Shown piece by piece: positions 8,384-17,121 of a stretch of DNA of 64,000 nt. Positions within the stretch are counted from its first letter, which is position 1, and each line of letters begins with the position of its first letter. The notes under the pieces were generated by a model. It did not search any database. It had not been told where the DNA came from and saw only the letters and a list, made by a program, of their open reading frames with translations. A program made the translations under genes and the position numbers. The stretch covers positions 1,240,001-1,304,000 of the forward strand of contig NZ_JBIOQR010000001.1 of NCBI RefSeq assembly GCF_051713825.1, in the 5' to 3' direction. This stretch comes from Enterococcus_K sp051713825. GTDB lineage: Bacteria > Bacillota > Bacilli > Lactobacillales > Enterococcaceae.

Positions 8384-9160
8384 GTGAATATAAAAGTTTT
8401 AGTAGCGACACACAAAGAGTATTGGATGCCAAAAGAGAAACACTACCTTCCGATTCAGGTAGGAAAAAGTTTACATCCAGAATTAGGTTACATTGGAGAT
8501 AATGAGGGAGAGAATATTTCCCCGAAAAATCCATATTTTAATGAGCTGACAGCAGTGTATTGGGCATGGAAAAACCTGGACGCAGAGGTTGTTGGCTTAG
8601 TTCACTATCGTCGTTATTTTATCAAATCAAAAAAAGGCCGAGAGCTTTCACAGAAACGAGAGAGTCTTTTAACTGAGCAAGAAATTGAATCATTTCTTCA
8701 GGAGGCTGATATGATTTTACCTAAGCCGAGGAACTATTATATTGAGAGTTCTTATTCTCATTATGCACATGCGCACAACAGTAATGATTTGGATGAGACG
8801 AAGAATATAATCCAAGAAAGATTTCCTACGTATATTCCAGCTTTTGAAAAGGCGATGGCTAGCTCCAAAGCGCATATGTTCAACATGTTCATCATGAGGC
8901 GCGATGATTTTGATGCATATTGTGAATGGTTATTTGAAATATTATTTGAGTTAGAAAAAAGGATTGACATTTCTGCGTATTCTACCTATGAAGCACGTGT
9001 TTATGGTTTTATCAGTGAACGTTTACTGGATGTTTGGGTGCAAACCAATCAGAAAACCTATAAAGAAGTACCTGTTCTTTTTATGGAGCCGCAAAACTGG
9101 CTAAAAAAAGGAACGAGCTTTTTAAAGCGGAAATTTTTTTCTTCGGCAGATAATAACTGA
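8384..9160 (+). CDS. DUF4422 protein, probable glycosyltransferase
   Basis: DUF4422-type protein of 258 aa found in capsule and exopolysaccharide loci, probably a sugar transferase. The family start IKVLVATHKEYWMP and the conserved segments LTAVYWAWKNL and HYRRYF are present. The start is GTG 8384, preceded by AAGGAG at 8371-8376; an ATG at 8321 lies inside the sugar-transferase remnant and is rejected. It is the first intact gene after the cluster promoter. Some DUF4422 proteins are thought to transfer galactofuranose, which would fit glf downstream, but the sequence does not show this. Confidence 0.75.
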   Translation: MNIKVLVATHKEYWMPKEKHYLPIQVGKSLHPELGYIGDNEGENISPKNPYFNELTAVYWAWKNLDAEVVGLVHYRRYFIKSKKGRELSQKRESLLTEQEIESFLQEADMILPKPRNYYIESSYSHYAHAHNSNDLDETKNIIQERFPTYIPAFEKAMASSKAHMFNMFIMRRDDFDAYCEWLFEILFELEKRIDISAYSTYEARVYGFISERLLDVWVQTNQKTYKEVPVLFMEPQNWLKKGTSFLKRKFFSSADNN

Positions 9161-9179
9161 GTGAAATGAGGGAAAGTCA

Positions 9180-10421
9180 GTGAATTTTATTGAAACTATC
9201 CGTTTTCGGAATTATCCACTTAATCAAATTTTATTTATTATGGCCTTTTTTGGCTGGACGCTTTATTTGGAATTGCAGACGATTACAATGTTCCAGATCT
9301 ATCTTCCTTCGTGGGGATTTGTATCTATTCGCCTGTTTTGTTATGCTTTATTAGTATTAAAAGGATTGGCTGAGCTTGTTGTCTATATTCAACAACGAGA
9401 ATATCAATTGATAACTCGAAAAAATACGCTCCCTTTTTTTGCTGGAATTTTATTTGTGGGACTGGGTCTGGTAATAGCGATAACTACTAAAAACACAGTT
9501 ATTTTTGATACTTGTTTTTTAATTTTTTCTGCAAGAAATCAAGATCTACAAAAAATAATGAAAGCTTTTGTTGTCATGCAAATTGGGATTATGGTTCTCT
9601 GTATTTTATTTAATTTAGTGGGTTTTTTGCCAGCAAGAACCTCAGCTAGACCCGGTATGATTCGTCGCTATTCTTTAGGTTATTCATGGACGAACTTTCC
9701 AGCACAAATGTTTTTCTATTTGATTTTGATGATCTTCTTTATTCGTGGCTTAGCATTTAAATGGTGGGATGTACTATTTGCATTGAGTGGTTCAGTTTTT
9801 TGGTATATTGTTACAGATACAAAAAACCCTTTCGGATTGGCTATTCTATTTATTCTATTAAGTTTATTGATTAGAAAATGGTCTGATTTTTTTCAAAAAA
9901 AGGCGATGCTATATGTTGCTACTTTCTTTACTCCAGTTTTTTCGCTCGTTTTTTTAGGATTAAATTACTTTTACCAATCAGATCTAGCAATCTTTAAATT
10001 AATCAATCGTGTTTTATCTAACCGACTGTACTTAGGTTATTCAGGTATAAAGACGTATGGGATTCACCCAGCAGGAACGGAAATTGAGTTTATTGATAAT
10101 ATTACAAAATTCGAACGTCGAAACGATGATTTGCCGTATAATTTTATAGATAGTTCATTTATTAATATCTTGGTTTCAAAAGGCTTCATATTGTATATAA
10201 TAGTAGTTAGCTGTTTAACATGGATTATCTATAAGTTGATGAAAGCCAAACACGTAATTGGAGCCTTAGCTTTAGTATTTGTGGTCATTCATAGTATGTT
10301 TGACCCGCAGCTGTTAGATTTATGGTTCAGCCCATTTCCATTATTCATTGGGAAATTTTTTGCAAGAAATAAAGTTGATGGGAAAATACATTGGTGGCAA
10401 GTAACAAGTAGTTCACTATAG
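9180..10421 (+). CDS. Wzy-like polysaccharide polymerase, polytopic membrane protein
   Basis: Integral membrane protein of 413 aa with about ten hydrophobic segments and a large loop at roughly residues 275-325 rich in charged and polar residues, the layout of Wzy polymerases. The protein has no strong primary motif, as is usual for Wzy. The assignment rests on topology, on position between glycosyltransferases, and on the Wzx-like flippase in the same locus. The start is GTG 9180 with GAGGG upstream, 19 bp after the DUF4422 stop. An O-antigen-ligase-type role is the main alternative. Confidence 0.65.
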   Translation: MNFIETIRFRNYPLNQILFIMAFFGWTLYLELQTITMFQIYLPSWGFVSIRLFCYALLVLKGLAELVVYIQQREYQLITRKNTLPFFAGILFVGLGLVIAITTKNTVIFDTCFLIFSARNQDLQKIMKAFVVMQIGIMVLCILFNLVGFLPARTSARPGMIRRYSLGYSWTNFPAQMFFYLILMIFFIRGLAFKWWDVLFALSGSVFWYIVTDTKNPFGLAILFILLSLLIRKWSDFFQKKAMLYVATFFTPVFSLVFLGLNYFYQSDLAIFKLINRVLSNRLYLGYSGIKTYGIHPAGTEIEFIDNITKFERRNDDLPYNFIDSSFINILVSKGFILYIIVVSCLTWIIYKLMKAKHVIGALALVFVVIHSMFDPQLLDLWFSPFPLFIGKFFARNKVDGKIHWWQVTSSSL

Positions 10422-10437
10422 ATTTGAGGACGTAGCA

Positions 10438-11496
10438 TTGGAAAAAGTATTTATTAAAACAGAAAATGGGAAAAATCCCCATGCAGGGAGCAAAGCGCGA
10501 GATGATGTGGATCAGTTACTAGAACAACGTGGGTATCGCCCTATTGTCATAGGTAACTACGAGCCAAGGGAAGATCGTAAAGAAAGTTACTTTGAAAAAG
10601 CTCACCGTCACTTGACCTCGCTTATCAATGCTTTTCGTTTGTTTTTTTTGATTCCTAAGAAGTCATTGGTCGTTATGCAACACCCAATGACAGGGTTTGT
10701 CTATTTTAATTGGCTGATGAATCCCTTGAAAAAAAGAAAAAAAGTTAAGTTTGTTGCATTAATCCATGATTTAGACTCACTGAGAAAATTACATGGCAGC
10801 AAACAAAAAAATGATCAATTAGCTGATTTAGATATGCTGAAAAAATGTGAGGTTGTTATTTGTCATAATTTGATGATGAAAAATTATCTTATTAGTGAAG
10901 GATTTTCAGAAAATCGATTGGTGTCACTTGCGCTGTTTGACTATCTTACACCGCAAGTAGCGGATGCATATGACCCGTCTAAAGGAATTGTTGTTGCGGG
11001 GAACTTAAATCAAGAAAAATCAGGTTATTTGAGAGAGTTAACTCAACTTTCAGATACAATGACATTTGAATTATATGGGCCTAATTATGAAGCAGCATCT
11101 CAAGAAACGATTCACTATCATGGCTCATTTTCTCCTGATAAGCTCCTAGAGTCGATTAAAGGAAGTTATGGATTAGTTTGGGACGGTCCCTCAATTCATT
11201 TATGTGAGGGCAATTTTGGGGAATATTTGCGATACAATAATTCGCATAAAGCTTCACTCTACTTAGCAGTTGGTATACCGATAATTGTCTGGAAGGAGTC
11301 AGCATTGAGCGAATTCGTTGAAAAAAATGGTATCGGCTTTTCTGTCTCTAACTTAAAGGAAATTGAATCTAAGATGAAATATCAAGATGAGATAAAATTA
11401 TTGGCTAATGTTCAGGCAATAAAAGAAAAAGTGATTAGTGGAGGATTTTTGACTTCGGCTATAGCCAGTGCTGAAAAAAAAGTAATGGAGGAATAA
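10438..11496 (+). CDS. Galactofuranosyltransferase-like / Gtf3-family glycosyltransferase
   Basis: Cytoplasmic GT-B type transferase of 352 aa. The opening KTENGKNPHAGSKARDDV, the QHPMTG segment (about 81), IHDLDSLR (about 110) and the C-terminal NNSHKASLYLAVGIPIIVW resemble proteins annotated as beta-1,6-galactofuranosyltransferase or Gtf3-like. The start is TTG 10438 with TGAGGA about 8 bp upstream, and the next gene's ATG follows the stop directly. The UDP-galactopyranose mutase downstream would supply UDP-galactofuranose, which supports a Galf role by context only. Confidence 0.7.
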   Translation: MEKVFIKTENGKNPHAGSKARDDVDQLLEQRGYRPIVIGNYEPREDRKESYFEKAHRHLTSLINAFRLFFLIPKKSLVVMQHPMTGFVYFNWLMNPLKKRKKVKFVALIHDLDSLRKLHGSKQKNDQLADLDMLKKCEVVICHNLMMKNYLISEGFSENRLVSLALFDYLTPQVADAYDPSKGIVVAGNLNQEKSGYLRELTQLSDTMTFELYGPNYEAASQETIHYHGSFSPDKLLESIKGSYGLVWDGPSIHLCEGNFGEYLRYNNSHKASLYLAVGIPIIVWKESALSEFVEKNGIGFSVSNLKEIESKMKYQDEIKLLANVQAIKEKVISGGFLTSAIASAEKKVMEE

Positions 11497-12588
11497 ATGA
11501 TGCAGCCGATAATTAGTTTCATTTTACCTATATATAATATTGATAAAGATCTTCTAAAACAATGCTTGGATTGTTTATCTCAATTTTCTCGATTAACAAT
11601 AGAAGTAATTATGATTGATGACGGTTCTGAAATGTATATTAAAGATATAACTAAAGACTACATATCAGATGTTAGGTTTTATTATTTTTATCAAAGCAAT
11701 AAAGGCGTTTCTGCTGCAAGGAATGCGGGGCTTCGACAAGCTCAGGCAGAATGGGTTTTCTTTTTAGACCCAGATGACTTACTTTCAATAAATTCAGAGA
11801 GTGTACTTCTTGAAGGTATAAAAAATAATAACAATTCTGATGTGATTATATTTAATTATAGTGAATTAGATAATAAAACGGATAAAGTTTATCGAACTTT
11901 ACATTCAGAAACAGTCATTCGTAGTAGATGGGAAAATTTGAATTCAGAAGAATTACTTCTATCAGTTTTAAGAACACCTGAGACAAATGGAGTTTATTCG
12001 GGATATTACTTAGGAATGCCATGGGGAAAACTTATTCGACGTAATTTTTTGTCTGCGAATTCAATTGAATTTCCTGAAGATATAACAAAACGAGAGGATG
12101 CTTTATTTGCAGTTCAAATGTATAGTTGTATGCCAAAAGTATCATGGGAAGAATCTGTCGTATACCTATATCGAATTAATAACAATGATTCATTATCAAG
12201 AAAATATACGATTGAGCTACCTAATATGTTCACTAAGTTACTATACAAATTGTTGAAGTTCAGGGATAAAGTCAATAACAAAGAGGCATTTGATAAGTCG
12301 TTTTCACTATATTGTTTTGAGTTAACTAAGGAGTTAGTAAACTTATATTTTTGTAATCAAAATAATACAGCGACATATATGGATAGGAGATATGCATTTT
12401 TAAATTTTAGGAGAACAGAAGAATTCATGATTTATTTTAAATCTGTACCAAAATTCAATGGTCCTTTTTGGAAAAAGTTATTATTTCAAGCAATAAAAAA
12501 TGAATCTTTTTATCTATTAAACGTTCTTTATATTTTTAGAAAGATACGTGCTATTTTTAAAAAGGGCAAAAGAAATGATGAAAGTTGA
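11497..12588 (+). CDS. GT2 glycosyltransferase
   Basis: Family 2 transferase of 363 aa with an N-terminal GT-A domain: FILPIYNIDKD, IDDGSE (about 46), SNKGVSAARNAG (about 67) and the metal-binding FLDPDD (about 89). The C-terminal 150 residues hold no membrane segment I can see. GGAGGAATAA precedes tandem ATGs at 11497 and 11500; either could start. It overlaps the next gene. Base composition is visibly more AT-rich than the following GT4 gene, suggesting a mosaic origin. Donor and acceptor are unknown. Confidence 0.85.
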   Translation: MMQPIISFILPIYNIDKDLLKQCLDCLSQFSRLTIEVIMIDDGSEMYIKDITKDYISDVRFYYFYQSNKGVSAARNAGLRQAQAEWVFFLDPDDLLSINSESVLLEGIKNNNNSDVIIFNYSELDNKTDKVYRTLHSETVIRSRWENLNSEELLLSVLRTPETNGVYSGYYLGMPWGKLIRRNFLSANSIEFPEDITKREDALFAVQMYSCMPKVSWEESVVYLYRINNNDSLSRKYTIELPNMFTKLLYKLLKFRDKVNNKEAFDKSFSLYCFELTKELVNLYFCNQNNTATYMDRRYAFLNFRRTEEFMIYFKSVPKFNGPFWKKLLFQAIKNESFYLLNVLYIFRKIRAIFKKGKRNDES

Positions 12589-13627
12589 CTTATTGATCCC
12601 CCGCTACTCAGGAAAAGGTGGGACTGAGACCGTTGTAAAAAAAGTCGCTGATTATTTTGAGAAAAGGGCAGAAGTCACTTTCCATCTAGTTATTTCTCAA
12701 GGGATGGACTCCTTAGAATGGTTGGGTGAATTTAAAGACTATGAGGAAACTAATCACCAGTATTCCAATAAGCTTATGCAGTATGCTTCAGGGATTCTTT
12801 ATCTTTCTAACTATTTTAAGAAGACCGAGGCTCAGATTGTTATCTGTTTAAATACAACGACACTTAGAATAGCTCATTTTTTTAGGAAGTTATATAAAAA
12901 GAAGTTTCAGCTTGTGTCATGGATTCATTTTTCTATTTTTGATGAGAAGGCAATTAAGCCAAAATATTTGTACTTAGCAGATTATCATCTAGCTATTAGT
13001 AGCGGAATCAAGAGGCAGCTGGAATCATTAGGGATTCCAGCGAGTCAGATTTTTTTAATTTTTAATCCAGTTGAGCGTCAAGAAAAAACAATAGCACCTG
13101 TTAATAAAAAAACAAAATTTGTATATATCGGTCGTTTAATGCTCAAAGGACAAAAAAATATCTCTGAATTATTTTATGGTTTGGCTCAGCTAAAGGAAGA
13201 GTGGTCATTGGATATCTATGGTGATGGGAAAGATCGACAAGCGTTAGAAAACTTGACGAAAGAGCTAAATATTGAAGCGCAGGTAACTTTTTTTGGTTGG
13301 GTAATTAATCCTTGGCAACAAATAAAAGAAGCGAGTGCTTTAGTTCTAACCTCACAGTTTGAAGGGTTTCCGATGGTCTTATTAGAGGCTGCTTCATATG
13401 GATTGCCTTGTATTTCGTCTAATTGTCCAACTGGCCCTGAGGATATAATTTGCGCACAAAATGGCTTAGTCTATCAAAAAGGCGATGCAGAGGGCTTGTC
13501 TAAAGCACTTCATCAAGTAAGCCAACAAGTTTTTTCTCAACTAGAGGTAAAAAATTCGATTGAAAGGTTTTATCCCGAGACATATTTTACAGTTTTGGAA
13601 CAGTTCCTTTACAGAATTGTTTCTTAA
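12575..13627 (+). CDS. GT4 glycosyltransferase
   Basis: GT-B retaining transferase of 350 aa. The N-terminal glycine-rich GKGGTETVV and the C-terminal donor-site motif EGFPMVLLEAASYG (the E-x7-E signature, about 270-285) are clear, as are YIGRLM and the DIYGDG turn. The frame is open from GTG 12548, but the ATG at 12575 (or 12578) gives the normal family start MKVDLLIPRYSG, overlapping the upstream gene by 14 bp. The pattern resembles LPS galactosyl- or glucosyltransferases of the WaaB type; the exact sugar is not determinable. Confidence 0.85.
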   Translation: MMKVDLLIPRYSGKGGTETVVKKVADYFEKRAEVTFHLVISQGMDSLEWLGEFKDYEETNHQYSNKLMQYASGILYLSNYFKKTEAQIVICLNTTTLRIAHFFRKLYKKKFQLVSWIHFSIFDEKAIKPKYLYLADYHLAISSGIKRQLESLGIPASQIFLIFNPVERQEKTIAPVNKKTKFVYIGRLMLKGQKNISELFYGLAQLKEEWSLDIYGDGKDRQALENLTKELNIEAQVTFFGWVINPWQQIKEASALVLTSQFEGFPMVLLEAASYGLPCISSNCPTGPEDIICAQNGLVYQKGDAEGLSKALHQVSQQVFSQLEVKNSIERFYPETYFTVLEQFLYRIVS

Positions 13628-13680
13628 GTTACAGAAGATTTAAAAAAGTCTTGAGGATGTATCAGAAATCTTTTATGTGA

Positions 13681-13709
13681 TTGAAAGTTTTGTTTTCTTT
13701 TGGTATGGT
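13681..13709 (+). promoter_or_regulatory. Possible promoter of tagD
   Basis: TTGAAA (13681-13686), 17-bp spacer, TATGGT (13704-13709), ending 37 bp before the tagD ATG. Confidence 0.5.
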
Positions 13710-13746
13710 TTGTAAGTGATAAAAAATGAATAGAAGAGGTAAACTC

Positions 13747-14145
13747 ATGAAACGTGTAATAACATATGGGACATTTGATTTATTGCATTATGGTCATATA
13801 AATTTATTAAGACGTGCAAAAGAACAAGGTGATTATTTGATTGTTGTTTTATCTACTGATGAATTTAATTGGGATGAAAAACAAAAAAAATGTTATTTTT
13901 CCTACGAAAAAAGAAAACAGCTACTAGAAGCAATTCGTTATGTTGATTTAGTGATTCCAGAAAATAATTGGGAACAAAAGGTTACAGACATCAAAGAATA
14001 TCATATCGATACCTTTGTTATGGGGGACGATTGGGCTGGCAAATTTGATTTCATTCAAGAACAGACTGATGCAGAAGTTGTGTATTTGGCTAGAACTCCT
14101 GAAATTTCGACGAGCCAGATAAAAAAAGATTTAAAATTGAAGTAA
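13747..14145 (+). CDS. tagD: Glycerol-3-phosphate cytidylyltransferase
   Basis: Makes CDP-glycerol from CTP and sn-glycerol 3-phosphate, the donor for glycerol-teichoic acid synthesis; 132 aa, cytoplasmic. The nucleotidyltransferase HxGH motif appears as HYGH (about 17-20) after TYGTFDLL, and the second signature RTPEISTS is near the end, in the place of the family RTxGISTT. Length matches TagD/TarD. The start is ATG 13747 with AGAGG upstream; an ATG at 13726 is too far from any site. The product would feed the glycerophosphotransferase at 5600-7924. Confidence 0.92.
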   Translation: MKRVITYGTFDLLHYGHINLLRRAKEQGDYLIVVLSTDEFNWDEKQKKCYFSYEKRKQLLEAIRYVDLVIPENNWEQKVTDIKEYHIDTFVMGDDWAGKFDFIQEQTDAEVVYLARTPEISTSQIKKDLKLK

Positions 14146-14174
14146 TGTATTGAGAGAAGGAGTGACTTCATTTT

Positions 14175-15116
14175 ATGAAAGTCTGGCAAAAAACAGTTAT
14201 TGGGTTTTTGATGTTCATTTTAGTAGTTCTGATTGGTGCAGTAGCAGTAGGGGCTGTGTTTTATAATGATGCAAAAAAAGTGGCAGATAGTGCCTATGAA
14301 CCTATTAAAAGAGAGGTTCCAAGTTTACGTACAGAAGAACTTGATTACTCTAATGCGGAGCCTTTTTCAGTCCTTTTACTGGGAATTGATACGGATGAAG
14401 CTCGTGGAAGCCAAACAGAAGGTCGTTCTGATTCAATTATGGTAGCAACAATTAACCCTCAGAAAAAGCAAACAACTTTAGTGAGTATTCCACGTGATAC
14501 ATTTACAGAGCTTGTTGGAAATGGAACCTCGGACAAACTAAACCATGCATACGCTTATGGTGGGGTTGCAATGGCAATGTCTAGTGTCGAAAATCTCTTA
14601 GACATTCCAATTGACCATTATGCTTTGGTAAATATGGATGGAATGACGGCTTTGATTGATGAAGTTGGTGGGATTGATATTGATAACCATTTAGCTTTTG
14701 ATTATGAAGGTGCAAGTTTTACTTTGGGAAAGAATCATTTAGATGGTTGGCAGTCAGTTAAGTATTCTAGAATGCGTTATGAAGATCCAGAAGGGGACTA
14801 CGGTCGCCAAAGACGTCAGCGAATTGTTTTAGAAGCGTTATTCCACAAATTAGCGTCAGTAGATTCTATTTCAAATTATAAAGATATATTAGATGTTCTA
14901 GGCAATAATGCCAAAACGGATCTTTCTTGGGATACGATTATGACCCTTCTAAAAAAATATACACCTGCTCTTACTTCTATGAAGACAGAGCAATTACAAG
15001 GTGTTGAGCTTATAGGTAATGGAGTGACTGGTGAAGAGGGGATTAGTTATCAGACAGTGGAGCCGGATGAATTATTACGAGTCCAAACTTTATTGAAGGA
15101 TCAGCTTGAGAAGTAA
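14175..15116 (+). CDS. LytR-CpsA-Psr (LCP) family glycopolymer ligase
   Basis: Extracytoplasmic enzyme (313 aa) that transfers undecaprenyl-linked teichoic acid or capsule onto peptidoglycan. One N-terminal membrane anchor lies at about residues 9-31, then the LCP domain at about 63-215. It shows LLLGIDTDEARG, the arginine- and aspartate-containing GRSDSIM, SIPRDTF and KYSRMRYEDPEGDYGRQRRQ, which carry the conserved residues that bind the lipid pyrophosphate. AAGGAG lies 13 bp before the ATG, a long spacing. It follows tagD by 29 bp and precedes a terminator, so it probably ends the first transcript of the locus. Confidence 0.9.
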   Translation: MKVWQKTVIGFLMFILVVLIGAVAVGAVFYNDAKKVADSAYEPIKREVPSLRTEELDYSNAEPFSVLLLGIDTDEARGSQTEGRSDSIMVATINPQKKQTTLVSIPRDTFTELVGNGTSDKLNHAYAYGGVAMAMSSVENLLDIPIDHYALVNMDGMTALIDEVGGIDIDNHLAFDYEGASFTLGKNHLDGWQSVKYSRMRYEDPEGDYGRQRRQRIVLEALFHKLASVDSISNYKDILDVLGNNAKTDLSWDTIMTLLKKYTPALTSMKTEQLQGVELIGNGVTGEEGISYQTVEPDELLRVQTLLKDQLEK

Positions 15117-15142
15117 TTTATAAGAGTACAAAAATATACAGC

Positions 15143-15192
15143 AGGGTTGAGGTATGCTATTCTAGAGAAATCTCAGCCCTATTTTTATTTTT
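15143..15192 (+). terminator. Terminator after the LCP gene
   Basis: Stem AGGGTTGAG (15143-15151) / CTCAGCCCT (15172-15180) with one G-U pair, then ATTTTTATTTTTT. Confidence 0.8.
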
Positions 15193-15999
15193 TAGAAGTA
15201 AATTTGGATTATATATTTTTTGAAATTCACTAAAGAAATTTTGTTAACTGTAATATTCAAGACTTTTTATTAGCTCATACACATCTAGGGACGTAAATTA
15301 TATTTTGGATGAACCGCTTTTTCAAGTATGGCCAAAAGTAGTGATGTATGGGATATTATAGTCATCATCGATAATAATTTTTTTATACTTTAGGATTGTT
15401 GCAGCATTCGAACAAATGAAAATTGATCTTTTACTAATTTATAAAAATATCATATCTCTACTTAATGTAAAAGATTCGCTTTGTCAACTTTGAGGACAGA
15501 GTGCATTTTTTTGTTTGACTGCATATGCTTAGTAGTTTTCGCTACTGAAGATCTAGTGGTGATTGTTGTAGGAAGACATCATACTCCGGAATCGGAATTA
15601 AATCTATTAAGGAGAGTGAAATAGATTTTTGCTTGCTAAATTGGTAAAAAAGTATCATATGCTATGAGAAAAAAGAACTCAAGGGCTATAATATGACCGA
15701 GTTTGATTTTTGACATTTATATTATAGATATAAATAGCATAGGGAAATTTGAAAAGTGGCTATATAGGAATTCTTTTATGAAAGTATACAACTGAGCGGA
15801 ATAGAATGTGAGTTTAATGTAAATAAAGGACAATATTCAAGGTATATTTGAGATGTGGAAATCCTTTTTTAGTTTAAGTATCATGAATCATTTTCGTATA
15901 AAAGAATTAAAGTAACACATTGGTGAAAAACTCATACTACATAGAGTGTAAGAGAGAAAAATACAAATATAAATTAATTAAAGAAAGAGGTAAAGCGGA
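15193..15999. other. 807-bp AT-rich region without an intact gene
   Basis: Only short open stretches occur, with frequent stops on both strands. A TTGACA at 15710-15715 lacks a well-placed -10. The sequence looks like decayed DNA inside the glycopolymer locus, but no remnant was identified with confidence. The AAGAGG ribosome site of glf lies at its end. Confidence 0.55.
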
Positions 16000-17106
16000 A
16001 TGTTTGATTATTTAATCGTCGGCTCAGGCTTATACGGAGCTGTGTTTGCAAATGAAGCGGCAAAAAAAGGTAAGAAGGTTAAAGTGATTGAAAAACGTAA
16101 TCATATAGCTGGAAATATTTATACAAAAGAGATAGAAGGAATTCAAGTTCATCAATATGGCGCACATATTTTTCATACAAGTGATAAGACAATCTGGGAA
16201 TATGTTCAACAATTTGCTGAATTTAATCGTTACACTAACTCACCAGTTGCGAACTTTCATGGTGAGATTTATAATTTACCGTTTAATATGAATACATTTA
16301 ATAAATTATGGGGCGTCATCACACCGGATGAAGCAAAACAAAAAATTGAGGAGCAACGCTCTGTTTTAAGCGGGAAGACCCCTGATAATCTAGAAGAACA
16401 AGCGATTTCTCTTGTGGGGACAGATATCTATGAGAAGTTAATTAAATCCTACACCGAAAAACAATGGGGGAGAGCTTGCGCTGATCTGCCAAGTTTTATC
16501 ATTAAACGTTTGCCCGTTCGGTTTACCTATGACAATAATTATTTTAATGATATCTACCAAGGAATCCCAATTGGTGGTTATACGCAGATTGTTGAAAAAA
16601 TGTTGGATCATCCCAATATTGAAGTAGAAATGAATGTTGATTTTTTTGAAAAGCGTGATTATTATGAGCAATTGGCGGGAAAAGTTGTTTATACTGGAAT
16701 GATTGATCAATTCTTTGACTACCAATACGGCGTCTTAGAGTATCGCTCTTTACGATTTGAAACGGAGACCCTTGAAACAGAGAATTTCCAAGGAAATGCG
16801 GTGGTCAATTATACGGATGAAGAAACGCCTTATACTCGAATTATTGAGCATAAACATTTTGAGTTTGGAACACAAGAAAAAACAGTCATAACGAAGGAAT
16901 ACTCTAAAGAGTGGAAACAAGGGGATGAGCCTTACTATCCAGTTAATGATCAGAGAAATTCTGAGCTATACCGTAAATATTATAAGTTAGCTCAAGCCCA
17001 ACAAAAAGTGATTTTTGGCGGTCGATTAGGGCTGTATCAGTATTTTGATATGCACCAAGTGATTAAGGCCGCACTACATGCAGCAAAAAAAGAGTTAACA
17101 GATTAA
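16000..17106 (+). CDS. glf: UDP-galactopyranose mutase
   Basis: FAD enzyme (EC 5.4.99.9) converting UDP-galactopyranose to UDP-galactofuranose; 368 aa. The N-terminal dinucleotide fold reads VGSGLYGAVFANEAAKKG (GxGxxG-type). Other family signatures are HxYGAHIFHTSD, the YTEKQWGR segment and the C-terminal VIFGGRLGLYQYFDM. Length is standard. The ATG is preceded by AAAGAGG. It opens a new transcription segment after the 807-bp gap. Its product implies galactofuranose in the polymer and supplies the Galf-transferase-like proteins upstream. Confidence 0.97.
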   Translation: MFDYLIVGSGLYGAVFANEAAKKGKKVKVIEKRNHIAGNIYTKEIEGIQVHQYGAHIFHTSDKTIWEYVQQFAEFNRYTNSPVANFHGEIYNLPFNMNTFNKLWGVITPDEAKQKIEEQRSVLSGKTPDNLEEQAISLVGTDIYEKLIKSYTEKQWGRACADLPSFIIKRLPVRFTYDNNYFNDIYQGIPIGGYTQIVEKMLDHPNIEVEMNVDFFEKRDYYEQLAGKVVYTGMIDQFFDYQYGVLEYRSLRFETETLETENFQGNAVVNYTDEETPYTRIIEHKHFEFGTQEKTVITKEYSKEWKQGDEPYYPVNDQRNSELYRKYYKLAQAQQKVIFGGRLGLYQYFDMHQVIKAALHAAKKELTD

Positions 17107-17121
17107 GGAGGAGACTACTCA

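Noticed and set aside
15472..15640. Possible remnant of the C-terminal half of the sugar-phosphate transferase (DSLCQL and VGRHHTPESELN look faintly like the DELPQL and VGPRPPT region).
   Set aside because: The likeness is weak, needs a stop and frame change, and the halves would be 7 kb apart; not enough to call.
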